Source of the DNA: DATFCK01 sp963728975
GTDB taxonomy: Bacteria; Verrucomicrobiota; Verrucomicrobiia; Chthoniobacterales; UBA10450
DNA length: 64,000 nt
NCBI GenBank assembly: GCA_963728975.1
Contig: CAVSMF010000003.1
Span: forward strand, 186,001-250,000
Direction of reading: 5' to 3'
The translations under genes and the position numbers were made by a program. Under the pieces are notes generated by a model. The model had not been told where the DNA came from. It saw nothing but the letters and a program-made list of their open reading frames with translations, and searched no databases. This document shows, piece by piece, positions 54,220 to 63,113 of the stretch. The first letter of the stretch is position 1, and every line of letters begins with the position of its first letter.

Positions 54220-55836
54220 TCAGTATCTCAAACGGAAGAATTTCCGTGGAGGCAACAGCGGCACAAGCGTTGGGGGGAAGGCATCCGTCATATCGATCCA
54301 AGGGCCGGCGACATCGTCCGCATTCTGCAGCACGCCAAGATTCCAAGCGAGTCCAACTTGCTCCCCCACCCGGCGAATGGCCAGCGTCGGCGTGGCTTCA
54401 ACGTTTATTTTGAACAAGGCGATGTTTTCGATAGATGTGTTCGCGAATTCCCAACCCACCATGTAGGCGTGGCCGAGCTTGTCCTTGGCGAGTCCTCCAT
54501 AAAAGAGGTCTCGTGTCTCATAGGTCGCTATGTTCGAATCAATCGTGGTCACCTGACCGGTCTGAATATTGAAATCGACAAACTTGTTCTGATTGATTCC
54601 GGCGTAGCGATAGACCAACGCATACAAATGCGTCTCGTCGTCACTGAGGATAAGGTTAGTGACGCGCGGATTGGGGTTCGCTTCAAGAACCCCCAGGTAT
54701 TCGAGGGCCTCCGTCCCAAACGTGAAACGGTAGACTTTCCCATCATAGGCGATGAAATAAACCTTATCTCCGGCTTTGGTGTAGACGTGCATCACCCATC
54801 CTGATTTATCGAACTCGTTGGCGGCGAGAAAATCGTCCGCGTACGATTTCCCCGTGTAGGTCCACGTCCCCGCCGCGTTGTCGTACTTGTAGATCTGGAT
54901 GTCGCCCGTGGAGGCGCCGCGCATCGGCACATAGGCGTTTCCGCTGTTGTCCACCGCGAAATTGCGGATGATGCCGTCGGCGTATCCTTTGCCCGTCTGA
55001 GCGATCATATTGATGTCGCCCGTTTCCAGGTTAAGCCGGTAGAGGTAGCCGTCGCCATAGGTCACGCCGTATAGGAGCCTTGGCGTGCCCCGGGTCATTT
55101 CCATGCCGATCGTTCCATAATTTTCAACGTGAACGCCGATGTTTCCATCGACGGTTTGCATCGCCTTATTCAAATATTTTGTCGCCGTCTTGCTAAGGTC
55201 AGTAATCGTGTCGTTTTCGATCGCATAAATGTGGGTTCCCCGGTGGTCCGTCAGGTTTCCCCAGGAATTGTCGTGCGTCGCGAAATAGAGCCGTCCGTCC
55301 GAGCCTCTGATCAGACGGGTGTGCACCTTCTGCTGGTTCTCGGTGGAAAGCCAATTGCCCGCCGCCGCGGAGACCGACTTCAGATCATTCAAGAACGTCA
55401 CTTTATTGAGGACAGGATCATATTTGAAGATCGCGACATTCCCGTTTGGGTAGTTCTGGTGGTTGCTAATGGCCACATAAATATTCCCGCTGTCGTCATT
55501 CCCAAGCGCCCACCAGCAGGAGTCCCACACGAAATTAGGCACTAGCGGCGCCCCTGTCGAAGAGCCGTCTTCTGTGAAATGAATCTTCTCGTAGGTGAAT
55601 ATTCCCGATCCGGCCCCTTCACGGCAGAAGGAAAAGATCAACGTGAAAATCACACCGGCGGTCAACGTGCGTTTCAGTTTCTCTGCAAGGAAATTGCTTT
55701 TGCGACCATCGGACCGGAAACCGTCATGCCTCGGATCGGAATCGGGGGGCGATGAGGTCCGGGGGAAGCGAGGACGGAAAAGTGAGCGAATCCTCAAGAT
55801 GCTCGTGTCTTCACAATTACGGTGGGTGTTAGCCAT
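54220..55836 (-). CDS. Secreted beta-propeller-like protein
   Basis: 538 residues. A long basic N-terminus (about 55 residues) precedes a hydrophobic export segment (TLTAGVIFTLIFSFC), so the true start may be downstream. The body consists of repeats with GNxYVAISN, GRLYFATHD, GYLYRLNLETGDI and KVYRFTFGT, the blade pattern of a propeller. The C-terminal 40 residues (GLAWNLGVLQNADDVAGPWI, then PRKFFRLRY) resemble the short carboxy-terminal domain common on verrucomicrobial exported proteins. It is probably a surface carbohydrate-binding or hydrolysing protein; active residues are not recognisable. The gene is alone between two copies of a 107-bp direct repeat. Confidence 0.7.
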   Translation of the reverse strand: MANTHRNCEDTSILRIRSLFRPRFPRTSSPPDSDPRHDGFRSDGRKSNFLAEKLKRTLTAGVIFTLIFSFCREGAGSGIFTYEKIHFTEDGSSTGAPLVPNFVWDSCWWALGNDDSGNIYVAISNHQNYPNGNVAIFKYDPVLNKVTFLNDLKSVSAAAGNWLSTENQQKVHTRLIRGSDGRLYFATHDNSWGNLTDHRGTHIYAIENDTITDLSKTATKYLNKAMQTVDGNIGVHVENYGTIGMEMTRGTPRLLYGVTYGDGYLYRLNLETGDINMIAQTGKGYADGIIRNFAVDNSGNAYVPMRGASTGDIQIYKYDNAAGTWTYTGKSYADDFLAANEFDKSGWVMHVYTKAGDKVYFIAYDGKVYRFTFGTEALEYLGVLEANPNPRVTNLILSDDETHLYALVYRYAGINQNKFVDFNIQTGQVTTIDSNIATYETRDLFYGGLAKDKLGHAYMVGWEFANTSIENIALFKINVEATPTLAIRRVGEQVGLAWNLGVLQNADDVAGPWIDMTDAFPPTLVPLLPPRKFFRLRY

Positions 55837-56203
55837 GGGTCCGGGCGAGTCAGGCTAGCGACTTTTTGATGCAATTGTCAAGCATCGGCTCGCGAATTTG
55901 GCTAACGATAGCCTAACGGAGTGCTGCGGGGTTTAGTGGGCCAGCGTCCGCGGGGTGTGAGAATATAAAAGAGGTCCACGAAACACCTGCCCGCAATGCT
56001 GCGTATAGCGTTGCAGGCGCGGCACCAAAGGACACGAAAAAACTGAACGGATGTTCCGCGGCGAGCCGCCGGGGACCGCGGGCATGTTGCCCGCCGTTCG
56101 CGGAATTCTTCCGCGAACTCTCAGCGCGAACATAACAGGCAAAGATCCCAATCTGCCAAACACGATGTCGAAGTCGGCAGGAACCCGTCGCTTTCTTTCT
56201 CGT
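55837..56203. other. Repeat-rich region with a nested insertion
   Basis: No gene. At 55972-56046 a CGAAACAC...CGAAAGGACACGAAAA repeat is interrupted by about 37 bp containing a CCTGCCCGCA...GCGTTGCAGG dyad, which looks like an insertion of a second element into the first. Confidence 0.5.
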
Positions 56204-56311
56204 GTCCTTTCGTGTGTTTCGTGGGGCCACTGCTGCAGGGAAGGCCCTCCGGCAACATGTCCGCCAATCGGACGGACTCGTCCTGGGGCGAGCCCGCGCT
56301 CCCCTTTGCTC
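56204..56311 (+). repeat. 107-bp direct repeat, right copy
   Basis: Second copy of the element at 53835-53941. It ends 54 bp before tRNA-Val. Together the copies bracket a 2.3-kb segment with the propeller gene. Confidence 0.9.
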
Positions 56312-56365
56312 CGGGCAAACACGCATGTAAAGTGCGGCCCACCTTTCACTCATCACTTTTTCATC

Positions 56366-56437
56366 GGGCGGTTAGCTCAGCGGTAGAGCATCTCGTTTAC
56401 ACCGAGGAGGTCGGGGGTTCGAAACCCTCACCGCCCA
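56366..56437 (+). tRNA. tRNA-Val (anticodon TAC)
   Basis: A 72-nt cloverleaf. The acceptor stem GGGCGGT pairs with ACCGCCC, the D arm is GCTC...GAGC, the anticodon loop TTTACAC gives UAC (valine), and the T arm has the TTCGAAA loop. Discriminator A is at 56437; CCA is not encoded. The direct repeat at 56204-56311 lies upstream. Confidence 0.95.
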
Positions 56438-56439
56438 TG

Positions 56440-56540
56440 TCCCGTAGGACAGCCCGCGAAAAACGCGAAAAAACGGGATGTCGCCCCCCTTCTCCCTCTT
56501 TAATTCGCGTCCATTCGCGCGATTCGCGGGGCCATTCTTA
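56440..56540. repeat. CGCGAAA-type repeats after tRNA-Val
   Basis: Two inverse copies: AGCCCGCGAAAAACGCGAAA (near 56451) and TTCGCGTCCATTCGCGCGAT followed by TCGCGGGG (near 56503). They can fold back on each other and may end the tRNA transcript. No gene. Confidence 0.6.
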
Positions 56541-56624
56541 CTCTGCCATTGTGCCTAAGGGACCTTTCCATTTAGGTTATCCGCCGATGCTCTCCCAAGG
56601 AGTAATCAACTTCACCCAACCGTT

Positions 56625-56630
56625 TATAAT
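56625..56630 (+). promoter_or_regulatory. -10 box directly before the BNR protein ATG
   Basis: A consensus TATAAT at 56625-56630 lies 6 bp before the ATG at 56636, so the transcript would begin at or next to the start codon. No good -35 is seen at the expected spacing, so the call is weak. Confidence 0.35.
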
Positions 56631-56635
56631 ATAAT

Positions 56636-59479
56636 ATGACCAGAATTTTTCGCTTCCGGCCTCTTTCCCTCGCCACCTTGTTTCTCTTCCCTTTCGTTCT
56701 TTCCTGCTGGGCCCAGGAGGACCCGCTCAGCCAACCCAAGCCCTCCCCGCACGGCTCGCCCGAAACCGGCGCTTCACCGCAAAGCGCTACGCCATCACTT
56801 TCGTCCTCGGTTACCCCCGCCCCAACTCCCTCTGCCGGCTCCCCCCAACTCAGCGATGTCCTGTTCAAAAACCTGAAAGCGCGCTCCATCGGGCCCGCGG
56901 TTATGAGCGGCCGCGTCTCCGATATCGCGATCGATCCGCGTAATCCATTCGTTTTCTACATCGGGCTCGCTCACGGCGGTGTATTTAAGTCGAGTGACAA
57001 CGGTGTCTCCTTCGATCCGGTCTTCGATAAACAACCGGTCCTTTCCATAGGGGCGGTGGCGGTGGCGCCATCCAATTCGGATGTCATCTGGGTCGGAACC
57101 GGCGAAGCGAACGATCGAAATTCTTCCGGTTGGGGGAATGGCGTCTATCGATCGACCGATGGCGGCGAGACCTGGCAGAACGTCGGCCTGAAGGAGAGCC
57201 GCACCATTGGCCGGATCGTCGTGCATCCGACCAAACCGGATGTCGCTTATGTAGCGGCCGGCGGCAATCTCTGGGTCGATGGCGGTCAGCGCGGGCTTTT
57301 CAAAACTACCGATGGGGGCAAGAACTGGAAACTTATCCTGCAAGCGCCGGCCCCGGATAATGCCCGAACCGGTTGCGGCGACGTGGCCTTGGATCCGTCG
57401 AATCCCGAGACGGTTTATGCGGCGCTCTATGCCCGGCAACGGACCCCGTGGAGTTTCGCCTCCGGCCCGGAAGCGACTAACGGGCGCGACGTTGGCGGCA
57501 TATTCAGGAGCACGAACGGGGGCGCGACCTGGAAAAAACTTGGCGGTGGTTTGCCGCCCCAAACCGGCCGGATCGGCCTGGCCGTGAGCGCGAACAATCC
57601 CAAGGTGGTCATGGCCCTGGTGCAAAGTTATGAGGGAGGCTCCAGCCCGATTAGCGATCTGCGAAGCAAAAGCGGCGGCGTTTTCCGATCGGAGGATAAA
57701 GGGGAAAAGTGGACACGGATGAGCGCGATTGATCCGCGCCCGTTTTATTTCAGCCAAATCCGGATCGATCCCGTTAACGACCAGCGAGTGTACCTTCTGG
57801 AGTTTGCCTTACTCGTCTCGGACGATGGCGGAAAAAATTTTCGGGAAGATCTTTCGGAGAAGGTCCACCCCGACTGCCATGCATTGGCAATTCAACCGGG
57901 AAGCGCGCCGCCGCCCAAACCGGCGAAGCCCGAAGATAAAAACAAGCCGCCGAAACCCCCGATCTGTCAGCGCTTGATCCTCGGCACCGATGGCGGTCCC
58001 TACCAGAGTTTTGCCGGCGGAAAAAATTGGGACCACCTGAACCGGTTTCCAGCGGGAGAATTTTACCGGATCAGTCTGGACGATACCAAGCCGTATTTTC
58101 GCATCGCCGGGGGACTGCAGGATAACGAAAACTGGGTCGGCCCGAGCGGCGTCCCAAGCAAAGAGGGAATTCGCAACGCGGACTGGACCGCTCTGGCCGG
58201 CGGCGACGGATTTTACGTTCTCTTCGATCCTGCCGATCACGACACATTTTACGCCGAGAGCCAGCAGGCCGAAGTCCACCGGATCAATTTGCGCAATGGC
58301 GAGTTGCGGAGATTGCGGCCGGAACCGGCGGAAGGCCAGCCGCGTTACCGCTTTCATTGGAACTCGCCCATGATCATGAGCCAGCACAAGCCCGGCGTGA
58401 TTTATCTGGGCGGGAATTGCGTTTTTCGCCTAACCGATCGGGCCGAAAAATATTCGGTGATCAGTCCGGACTTAACCCACAACGAGCCCGCTCACACGAA
58501 CGCGACCGGAAGTGGCGCGGAGAATTACGGGGTCGTATTCTCATTGGCGGAATCCCCCAAGGCCGCGGGAATGTTGTGGGCCGGCACGGATGACGGCCGC
58601 CTTTGGCTGACCCAGAATGAAGGCGGCAAATGGACGGAACTGACAGATAACCTGCCCGAGCCCGCCCGCGGGCAATGGATCGTGCGGATCGAGCCGGGTC
58701 ATTCCGATCCGAAGGTCGCCTATGTCGCGACCAGCGGCTATCACTCCGGAGACGATCGGCCGATGATTCTTCGCACCGGCGACCTGGGCAAAACCTGGCA
58801 ATCGGTCACAGGCGATCTTCCGGCAAACGACCCGGTCCAAGTTGTCCGGGAAGATCCGGTTAATCCTAAATTACTCTATGCCGGCACCCAGTTCGGGGTA
58901 TTTGCTTCGTTCAACCAGGGCGCGCATTGGGTCCGGATTGGCGATGTACCCGCGGTCCGGGTTGATGACATCCAAATTCATCCGCAAACGAGCGACCTGG
59001 TCATTGCCACGCACGGCCGCAGCATCGCCATCATCGATGACAGCGTGCCGTTTCGCCAACTGACCCCGGAAATCGAAGCCAAAGCGGCCCACCTTTTCAC
59101 TGTCCGTTCGGTAACCGGGCGCTACCTGGATCCCGGTTTTGCCGATATGAATGGGAAAGGCGTGTTTCGCGGCGAAAATCCGCCGGAAGGCGCGCTTTTC
59201 ACCGTCTGGGTAAAGGAATTTACCGGCGATGAAATCAAGATCCGGGTCACCAAATCCACCGGCGAACCGGTGGCGAACCTGAAAGCGCCGGGCACGCCGG
59301 GCTTGACCCGGTTGAATTGGGATTTGCGCCCGACCAAGGATGTCAGCATTCAATACGGCGGGGAAGATCCGAAGCGGCTTTTACCGGCCGGCGATTACAT
59401 TGCGGAATTGAGCTTTGGCACCTTCAAAATGAAACAAACGTTTCACGTCGATCTGGCCGAGGGCATTACTCCGCGATGA
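56636..59479 (+). CDS. Exported BNR/sortilin-like repeat protein
   Basis: 947 residues. A signal peptide (to about 26, LSCWAQ) is followed by a Ser/Pro/Thr-rich linker. A large propeller region has many Asp-box motifs (SSDNGVSF, STDGGETW, TTDGGKNW, STNGGATW and, later, RTGDLGKTW) in the style of VPS10/sortilin and sialidase-type propellers. A C-terminal beta domain (FTVRSVTGRYLDPGF, LTRLNWDLRPTKD) follows. Homologues in this style are often annotated glycosyl hydrolases, but no catalytic residues are certain, so I call it exported and possibly carbohydrate-active. The ATG at 56636 comes right after a TATAAT box without a ribosome-binding site. Confidence 0.82.
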   Translation: MTRIFRFRPLSLATLFLFPFVLSCWAQEDPLSQPKPSPHGSPETGASPQSATPSLSSSVTPAPTPSAGSPQLSDVLFKNLKARSIGPAVMSGRVSDIAIDPRNPFVFYIGLAHGGVFKSSDNGVSFDPVFDKQPVLSIGAVAVAPSNSDVIWVGTGEANDRNSSGWGNGVYRSTDGGETWQNVGLKESRTIGRIVVHPTKPDVAYVAAGGNLWVDGGQRGLFKTTDGGKNWKLILQAPAPDNARTGCGDVALDPSNPETVYAALYARQRTPWSFASGPEATNGRDVGGIFRSTNGGATWKKLGGGLPPQTGRIGLAVSANNPKVVMALVQSYEGGSSPISDLRSKSGGVFRSEDKGEKWTRMSAIDPRPFYFSQIRIDPVNDQRVYLLEFALLVSDDGGKNFREDLSEKVHPDCHALAIQPGSAPPPKPAKPEDKNKPPKPPICQRLILGTDGGPYQSFAGGKNWDHLNRFPAGEFYRISLDDTKPYFRIAGGLQDNENWVGPSGVPSKEGIRNADWTALAGGDGFYVLFDPADHDTFYAESQQAEVHRINLRNGELRRLRPEPAEGQPRYRFHWNSPMIMSQHKPGVIYLGGNCVFRLTDRAEKYSVISPDLTHNEPAHTNATGSGAENYGVVFSLAESPKAAGMLWAGTDDGRLWLTQNEGGKWTELTDNLPEPARGQWIVRIEPGHSDPKVAYVATSGYHSGDDRPMILRTGDLGKTWQSVTGDLPANDPVQVVREDPVNPKLLYAGTQFGVFASFNQGAHWVRIGDVPAVRVDDIQIHPQTSDLVIATHGRSIAIIDDSVPFRQLTPEIEAKAAHLFTVRSVTGRYLDPGFADMNGKGVFRGENPPEGALFTVWVKEFTGDEIKIRVTKSTGEPVANLKAPGTPGLTRLNWDLRPTKDVSIQYGGEDPKRLLPAGDYIAELSFGTFKMKQTFHVDLAEGITPR

Positions 59480-59768
59480 TTGAGACAACCGCAGATCACG
59501 CGGAGAAGCTCGGATCGCAGAGAAGAGGATGTGAGTTCGCCAAAGCTAAATCTTAGAGATCGGGCCTTTCCGTTTTTGGCGTCCTTTCGCGTGTTTAGCG
59601 GACCATTTCTCCCAGTGACCGATTGGACAGTCCTGAGCCGGCGAAACACCCGAACGGCTCGAAACCGGAGGGAAAAATAAGTGGGACGACACGAGGTCGT
59701 CCCTCCCCAATCGCGTAATTCGCGGGCAATTCTCTTCCTTTGGCCGCTCCACCGTCAGGCATCAAAAA
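59480..59768. other. Repeat-containing intergenic region
   Basis: No gene. It holds CGCGAAA-family fragments (about 59575-59605 and 59640-59665) and a hairpin GGGACGAC...GTCGTCCC (59692-59713, 8-bp stem), which may end the BNR gene transcript, although no T-run follows. Confidence 0.5.
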
Positions 59769-60206
59769 ATGAATATCGATAAATTCATGGAGGCGGCAAT
59801 CGCTCAGGCTCGGAAAAGCCGGGATGAAGGCGGTATCCCGATCGGCTCGGCTCTGGTCCGGGGTGGAGAACTGATCGCCGTTGGTCACAATAAACGGGTG
59901 CAGGAAAACGACCCGGTCAGACACGCCGAGATCGATTGCCTGGCCAAGGCGGGACGGCTCGGCAGTTTTCGGGACACGGTTCTCTATTCGACACTGATGC
60001 CCTGTTATCTTTGCGCCGGCGCAGTGGTTCAATTCGGAATTAAGAAAGTGATTGTAGGAGAGAGCCGGACATTCCCGGGAGCAGCCGAATTCATGCGGGC
60101 ACACGGAACGGAAGTGATCGATCTCGATCTGTCTGAATGCGTCGCGATGATGAGAAAATTCATCGCCGAAAATCCGGACCTCTGGAACGAGGATATCGGA
60201 TTGTAA
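59769..60206 (+). CDS. Cytosine deaminase, FCY1 (yeast) type
   Basis: 145 residues of the CDA fold. The zinc ligands are H52 (RHAEID, with the catalytic E54), C79 and C82 (TLMPCYLCAGA). The matches to yeast FCY1 run beyond the zinc site: GGIPIGSALV, GHNKRVQEND, VGESRTF and the C-terminal FIAENPDLWNEDIGL. This is unlike bacterial CodA (an amidohydrolase) and unlike tRNA adenosine deaminases. It hydrolyses cytosine to uracil, probably for pyrimidine salvage. It stands between repeats with no pyrimidine genes nearby. Confidence 0.85.
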   Translation: MNIDKFMEAAIAQARKSRDEGGIPIGSALVRGGELIAVGHNKRVQENDPVRHAEIDCLAKAGRLGSFRDTVLYSTLMPCYLCAGAVVQFGIKKVIVGESRTFPGAAEFMRAHGTEVIDLDLSECVAMMRKFIAENPDLWNEDIGL

Positions 60207-60389
60207 AAAACCCCAAGCACCAACGCCCAAGCACCAAGCTCGTCCGCGGCGAGTCTCATCCTGTGGCGGGCTCCAGAGAAGGACGAATAATCAGGCACCC
60301 AAAGCACCGTCATTCCGAAGCGCAAGCGAGGAATCGGGAGCCATGGGTTTGCAAAGACAATCTGAAATCGGTTTTTGGTTCGGGATTTG
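60207..60389. repeat. Interspersed repeats between deaminase and DUF885 genes
   Basis: A CCAAGCACCAACGCCCAAGC motif (about 60214) and a CGTCATTCCGAAGCGCAAGC element ending GAGGAATCGG (60309-60335), related to the palindromic repeats around purM. No gene. Confidence 0.5.
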
Positions 60390-62240
60390 ATGCTTTTACC
60401 CCGGCGCAAACCCGTTAAATTCACCGCAGTGAAGACAATCCAGTGCGTCGTCGGTTCCCTGTTGTTTAGCGCGCTCGTGCCCAGGGTTCATTCTCAGCCG
60501 CCTGCCCGCACTCCCGATGTCAGCAATAAAGCCCTGATCACGAAATCTACCCCGTCGCTTAGTCCGGAAACGTTCAAGAACAAGACCATGGCCGCGGAAA
60601 TCGCCGCTCTTCACAAAATAGCGGCTGATTATTACGACTGGCGTAACCAACATTACCCGGTCCGGAGCAGCGACGCCGGGCTCCATACCTGGGACGATCG
60701 CCTAACCGACTATTCGCCGGCGGCCATGACCAAGCGGGCCGAGCACGAGCATGCTCTTCTCGATCAAGTGCGCGCAATCAAGACGAGCAACTGGTCGAAA
60801 GACGAACGCATCGACTGGATCCTTTTCCAGAGCCAGCTGGAGCAGGTCGATTTTGGAAATCGCGTCCTGAAATTCGAACAAACCAACCCGCAGGTTTACG
60901 TGGAGGAATGCGTAAACGGAATTTTTTCGCTTCTGAAAAAAAACTACGCCAAACCCGAAACGCGGGCGATCGCCGCCACCGCGCGATTAAAACAGATGCC
61001 CGCCTTGCTCCGACAGGGCAGGAGCAACCTGCGCCATCCGGTTAAACTTTACGCTCAACTCGCCATTGAGTCGGCTCGATCAGTCGATTCGCTTTTCAAC
61101 GACAGTCTGATGACCCTTGATGTCGGTCTTTCGCAGGCCGAACACGACGACCTGGTCAAAGCCCGGGATGCGGCCGTGGCCGCGTTGCATGATTATGCCA
61201 ACGCCCTCGAGAAAAGCCTGGCCACCATGGTCCCTTTCTCACCGATGGGAGAGGCCAATTACAATTACTATCTGAAACATGTCCTGCTTCTCCCTTTGAA
61301 TGCCGGCGAAGTGGAAATGATCGGACGAACGGAATTGGCCCGATACCGCGCCTTGGAAGCACTTCTACCGGATCCGAAGCTGGCCGATCCCGACCCGTCG
61401 CGGAGCGCGAACATTCCGGCGAATCAGGCGGCCTTCCTTGCCGCCTATGAAAATCGGGAACAGGAGATGATCCAATTCCTGAAGAAACGCAACCTCGTTA
61501 CTCTCCCCGACTACCTGGGTTCGTTCCAGATCCGGCAGTTGCCGGACGCGTTCAAGCCCACGAGCCCCGGCGGCTTCATGAATCCGCCCGGTGTTTATGA
61601 TAAAGATCCGACCGGCTTTTATTTCATTCCGACTTACAATCCAAAATCGAAGAACTTTTACATTCGCGCGGCGATTGAAGATCCGCGGCCGATTCTCGGT
61701 CATGAAGGAATTCCCGGCCATTTTTTGCAGCTCTCAATCGCGAATCATCTGAAAGATGAGATTCGCCGCCAGCATGGCGATAACGTTTTCGTTGAAGGCT
61801 GGGCCTTGTATGGCGAAGAAATGCTGATGCGGACCGGACTTTATCCGGACAACTCCGCCGCTCACGGGCAGGTCCTGCGCCTGGCGCGTTATCGCTCGGC
61901 CCGAATTGGGGTGGACGTAAACCTCCATACCGGAAAATGGAACTTCGAACAGGCGGTGAAATATTTCATGGACGCCGGCGGACTCGACCGGGAAGCAGCC
62001 GAAGGCGAAGCGGCCGGCGCGGCGTCCGATCCAACCCAAAAGATCAGCTACATTATTGGAAAATGGCAGATCATGAATGTTCTCGGCCGCTACAAGGACA
62101 AACAGGGAGAGAACTTTCGGATCGGAAAATTCCATGACGATTTGATCGCGAACGGCAGCCTGCCAGTTTCGATTATTGAATGGATTCTCCTGGACGATCC
62201 AGCCTCCCTGCAAAAGGCGGCGGAAGAAAACCGGAAGTAG
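60390..62240 (+). CDS. Secreted DUF885 family putative metallopeptidase
   Basis: About 616 residues from the ATG at 60390; a GTG at 60429 is equally plausible and gives a tighter signal peptide (KTIQCVVGSLLFSALVPRVHS). The gluzincin-like motif is H443-E444 with H449 in GHEGIPGHFLQ, and the third ligand is probably E474 in VEGWALYGEEM (numbering from 60375). These are typical of DUF885, thought to be zinc peptidases. Helical content is high (long Ala/Leu/Glu/Lys runs). The substrate is unknown. It is probably periplasmic. The next gene begins 22 bp downstream. Confidence 0.85.
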   Translation: MLLPRRKPVKFTAVKTIQCVVGSLLFSALVPRVHSQPPARTPDVSNKALITKSTPSLSPETFKNKTMAAEIAALHKIAADYYDWRNQHYPVRSSDAGLHTWDDRLTDYSPAAMTKRAEHEHALLDQVRAIKTSNWSKDERIDWILFQSQLEQVDFGNRVLKFEQTNPQVYVEECVNGIFSLLKKNYAKPETRAIAATARLKQMPALLRQGRSNLRHPVKLYAQLAIESARSVDSLFNDSLMTLDVGLSQAEHDDLVKARDAAVAALHDYANALEKSLATMVPFSPMGEANYNYYLKHVLLLPLNAGEVEMIGRTELARYRALEALLPDPKLADPDPSRSANIPANQAAFLAAYENREQEMIQFLKKRNLVTLPDYLGSFQIRQLPDAFKPTSPGGFMNPPGVYDKDPTGFYFIPTYNPKSKNFYIRAAIEDPRPILGHEGIPGHFLQLSIANHLKDEIRRQHGDNVFVEGWALYGEEMLMRTGLYPDNSAAHGQVLRLARYRSARIGVDVNLHTGKWNFEQAVKYFMDAGGLDREAAEGEAAGAASDPTQKISYIIGKWQIMNVLGRYKDKQGENFRIGKFHDDLIANGSLPVSIIEWILLDDPASLQKAAEENRK

Positions 62241-62262
62241 GATTTGGAAATGAGACAATAGC

Positions 62263-62649
62263 ATGCTCCGATTGCGCGGCTTTTCTGCTTTCTGTGTTCT
62301 CCTTTCTCCCGTTCTTCTTTGGTCCTGTGCCAATCCTCACTTTCACGTTCCGGCCGAAGGTCCACCAGGTAATGCACCCCGTTATGTCGAGCTGGACAGA
62401 GAAACACAGATCGCCACTCTCCATTTTCCACGCGGACTTTATTCGTTCTACGCGGTGGACGACCACGGATACTATTACCAGGCACCGGGAAAAATTGTTC
62501 AACATACCGGCGGCAGTTCGATCCTGCGGGACGGCGGGATTTTTGTGAGCAAGCGCAACATGAAGAAATTGCGGGGCTTCGTCGTTTTCGCCGGTGCCCG
62601 CACGCACGTTGGAAACCTGTCCCGTGCGCCGCATCAGTTTCACGATTAG
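62263..62649 (+). CDS. Small lipoprotein, unknown function
   Basis: 128 residues. Signal peptide MLRLRGFSAFCVLLSPVLLWSC with a lipobox-like LLWSC, so probably lipidated at Cys22. The mature part has alternating aromatic strands (PRYVELDRETQIATLHFPRG, YSFYAVDDHGYYYQAPGKIV) and ends in a short His-rich tail. It is 22 bp downstream of the DUF885 gene and probably co-transcribed. Confidence 0.65.
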   Translation: MLRLRGFSAFCVLLSPVLLWSCANPHFHVPAEGPPGNAPRYVELDRETQIATLHFPRGLYSFYAVDDHGYYYQAPGKIVQHTGGSSILRDGGIFVSKRNMKKLRGFVVFAGARTHVGNLSRAPHQFHD

Positions 62650-62786
62650 GCGAAGTAGTCGCGGCCCCCCGGCGGCGTTGTCCGAGCCGGGATGCCTCTC
62701 CGGAATCGGCCACCCCGGGACGTCCCGGAGCCGCGTCCCTCCTCCCAGTTACTTGTCTCGGCGTAATTTGTGCTCTTAGAGAAAAT

Positions 62787-63071
62787 GTGAATGACCGGCA
62801 TGGTCGGAGAGAAACCGTAAGGAAAGCGAGGTCGGCCGCAGCCATCAAGAGATTGCAAAGCGCCATCGACGACAGCTATCGGCAGCTGGTCGAAACCGCG
62901 CGAGCCGAGTGGAAATCGAAATTTGCCGGATACGCCCCAAGCGATGTTTGTGTCAGTGTGCGGGTCGACGAGACCGAACCGCCAACCGGCTCGAAACGAT
63001 TTGCGCGCGCTGGATTTCTTCCTGTCCAGGCCAAGCCGACAAACGGCAAAGTCCGGCGGCGCCTCGCCTAA
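62787..63071 (+). CDS. Small hypothetical protein, doubtful
   Basis: 94 residues with a GTG start. The helical, basic first half (RKARSAAAIKRLQSAIDDSY, ETARAEWKSKFAG) is plausible for a DNA- or RNA-associated protein, while the C-terminal half is weak. No family is recognised. It could be a chance frame between the lipoprotein gene and the convergent TPR gene. Confidence 0.35.
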   Translation: MNDRHGRRETVRKARSAAAIKRLQSAIDDSYRQLVETARAEWKSKFAGYAPSDVCVSVRVDETEPPTGSKRFARAGFLPVQAKPTNGKVRRRLA

Positions 63072-63113
63072 CAGCTTCGGTCGATCGATTGCCCCCGGTT
63101 CCGATTTGCTGCT

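Noticed and set aside
56212..56634. Plus-strand frame crossing tRNA-Val
   Set aside because: Contains the SAVEHLVYTEEVGGSKPSPP string typical of mis-translated tRNA genes; the tRNA cloverleaf is clear.
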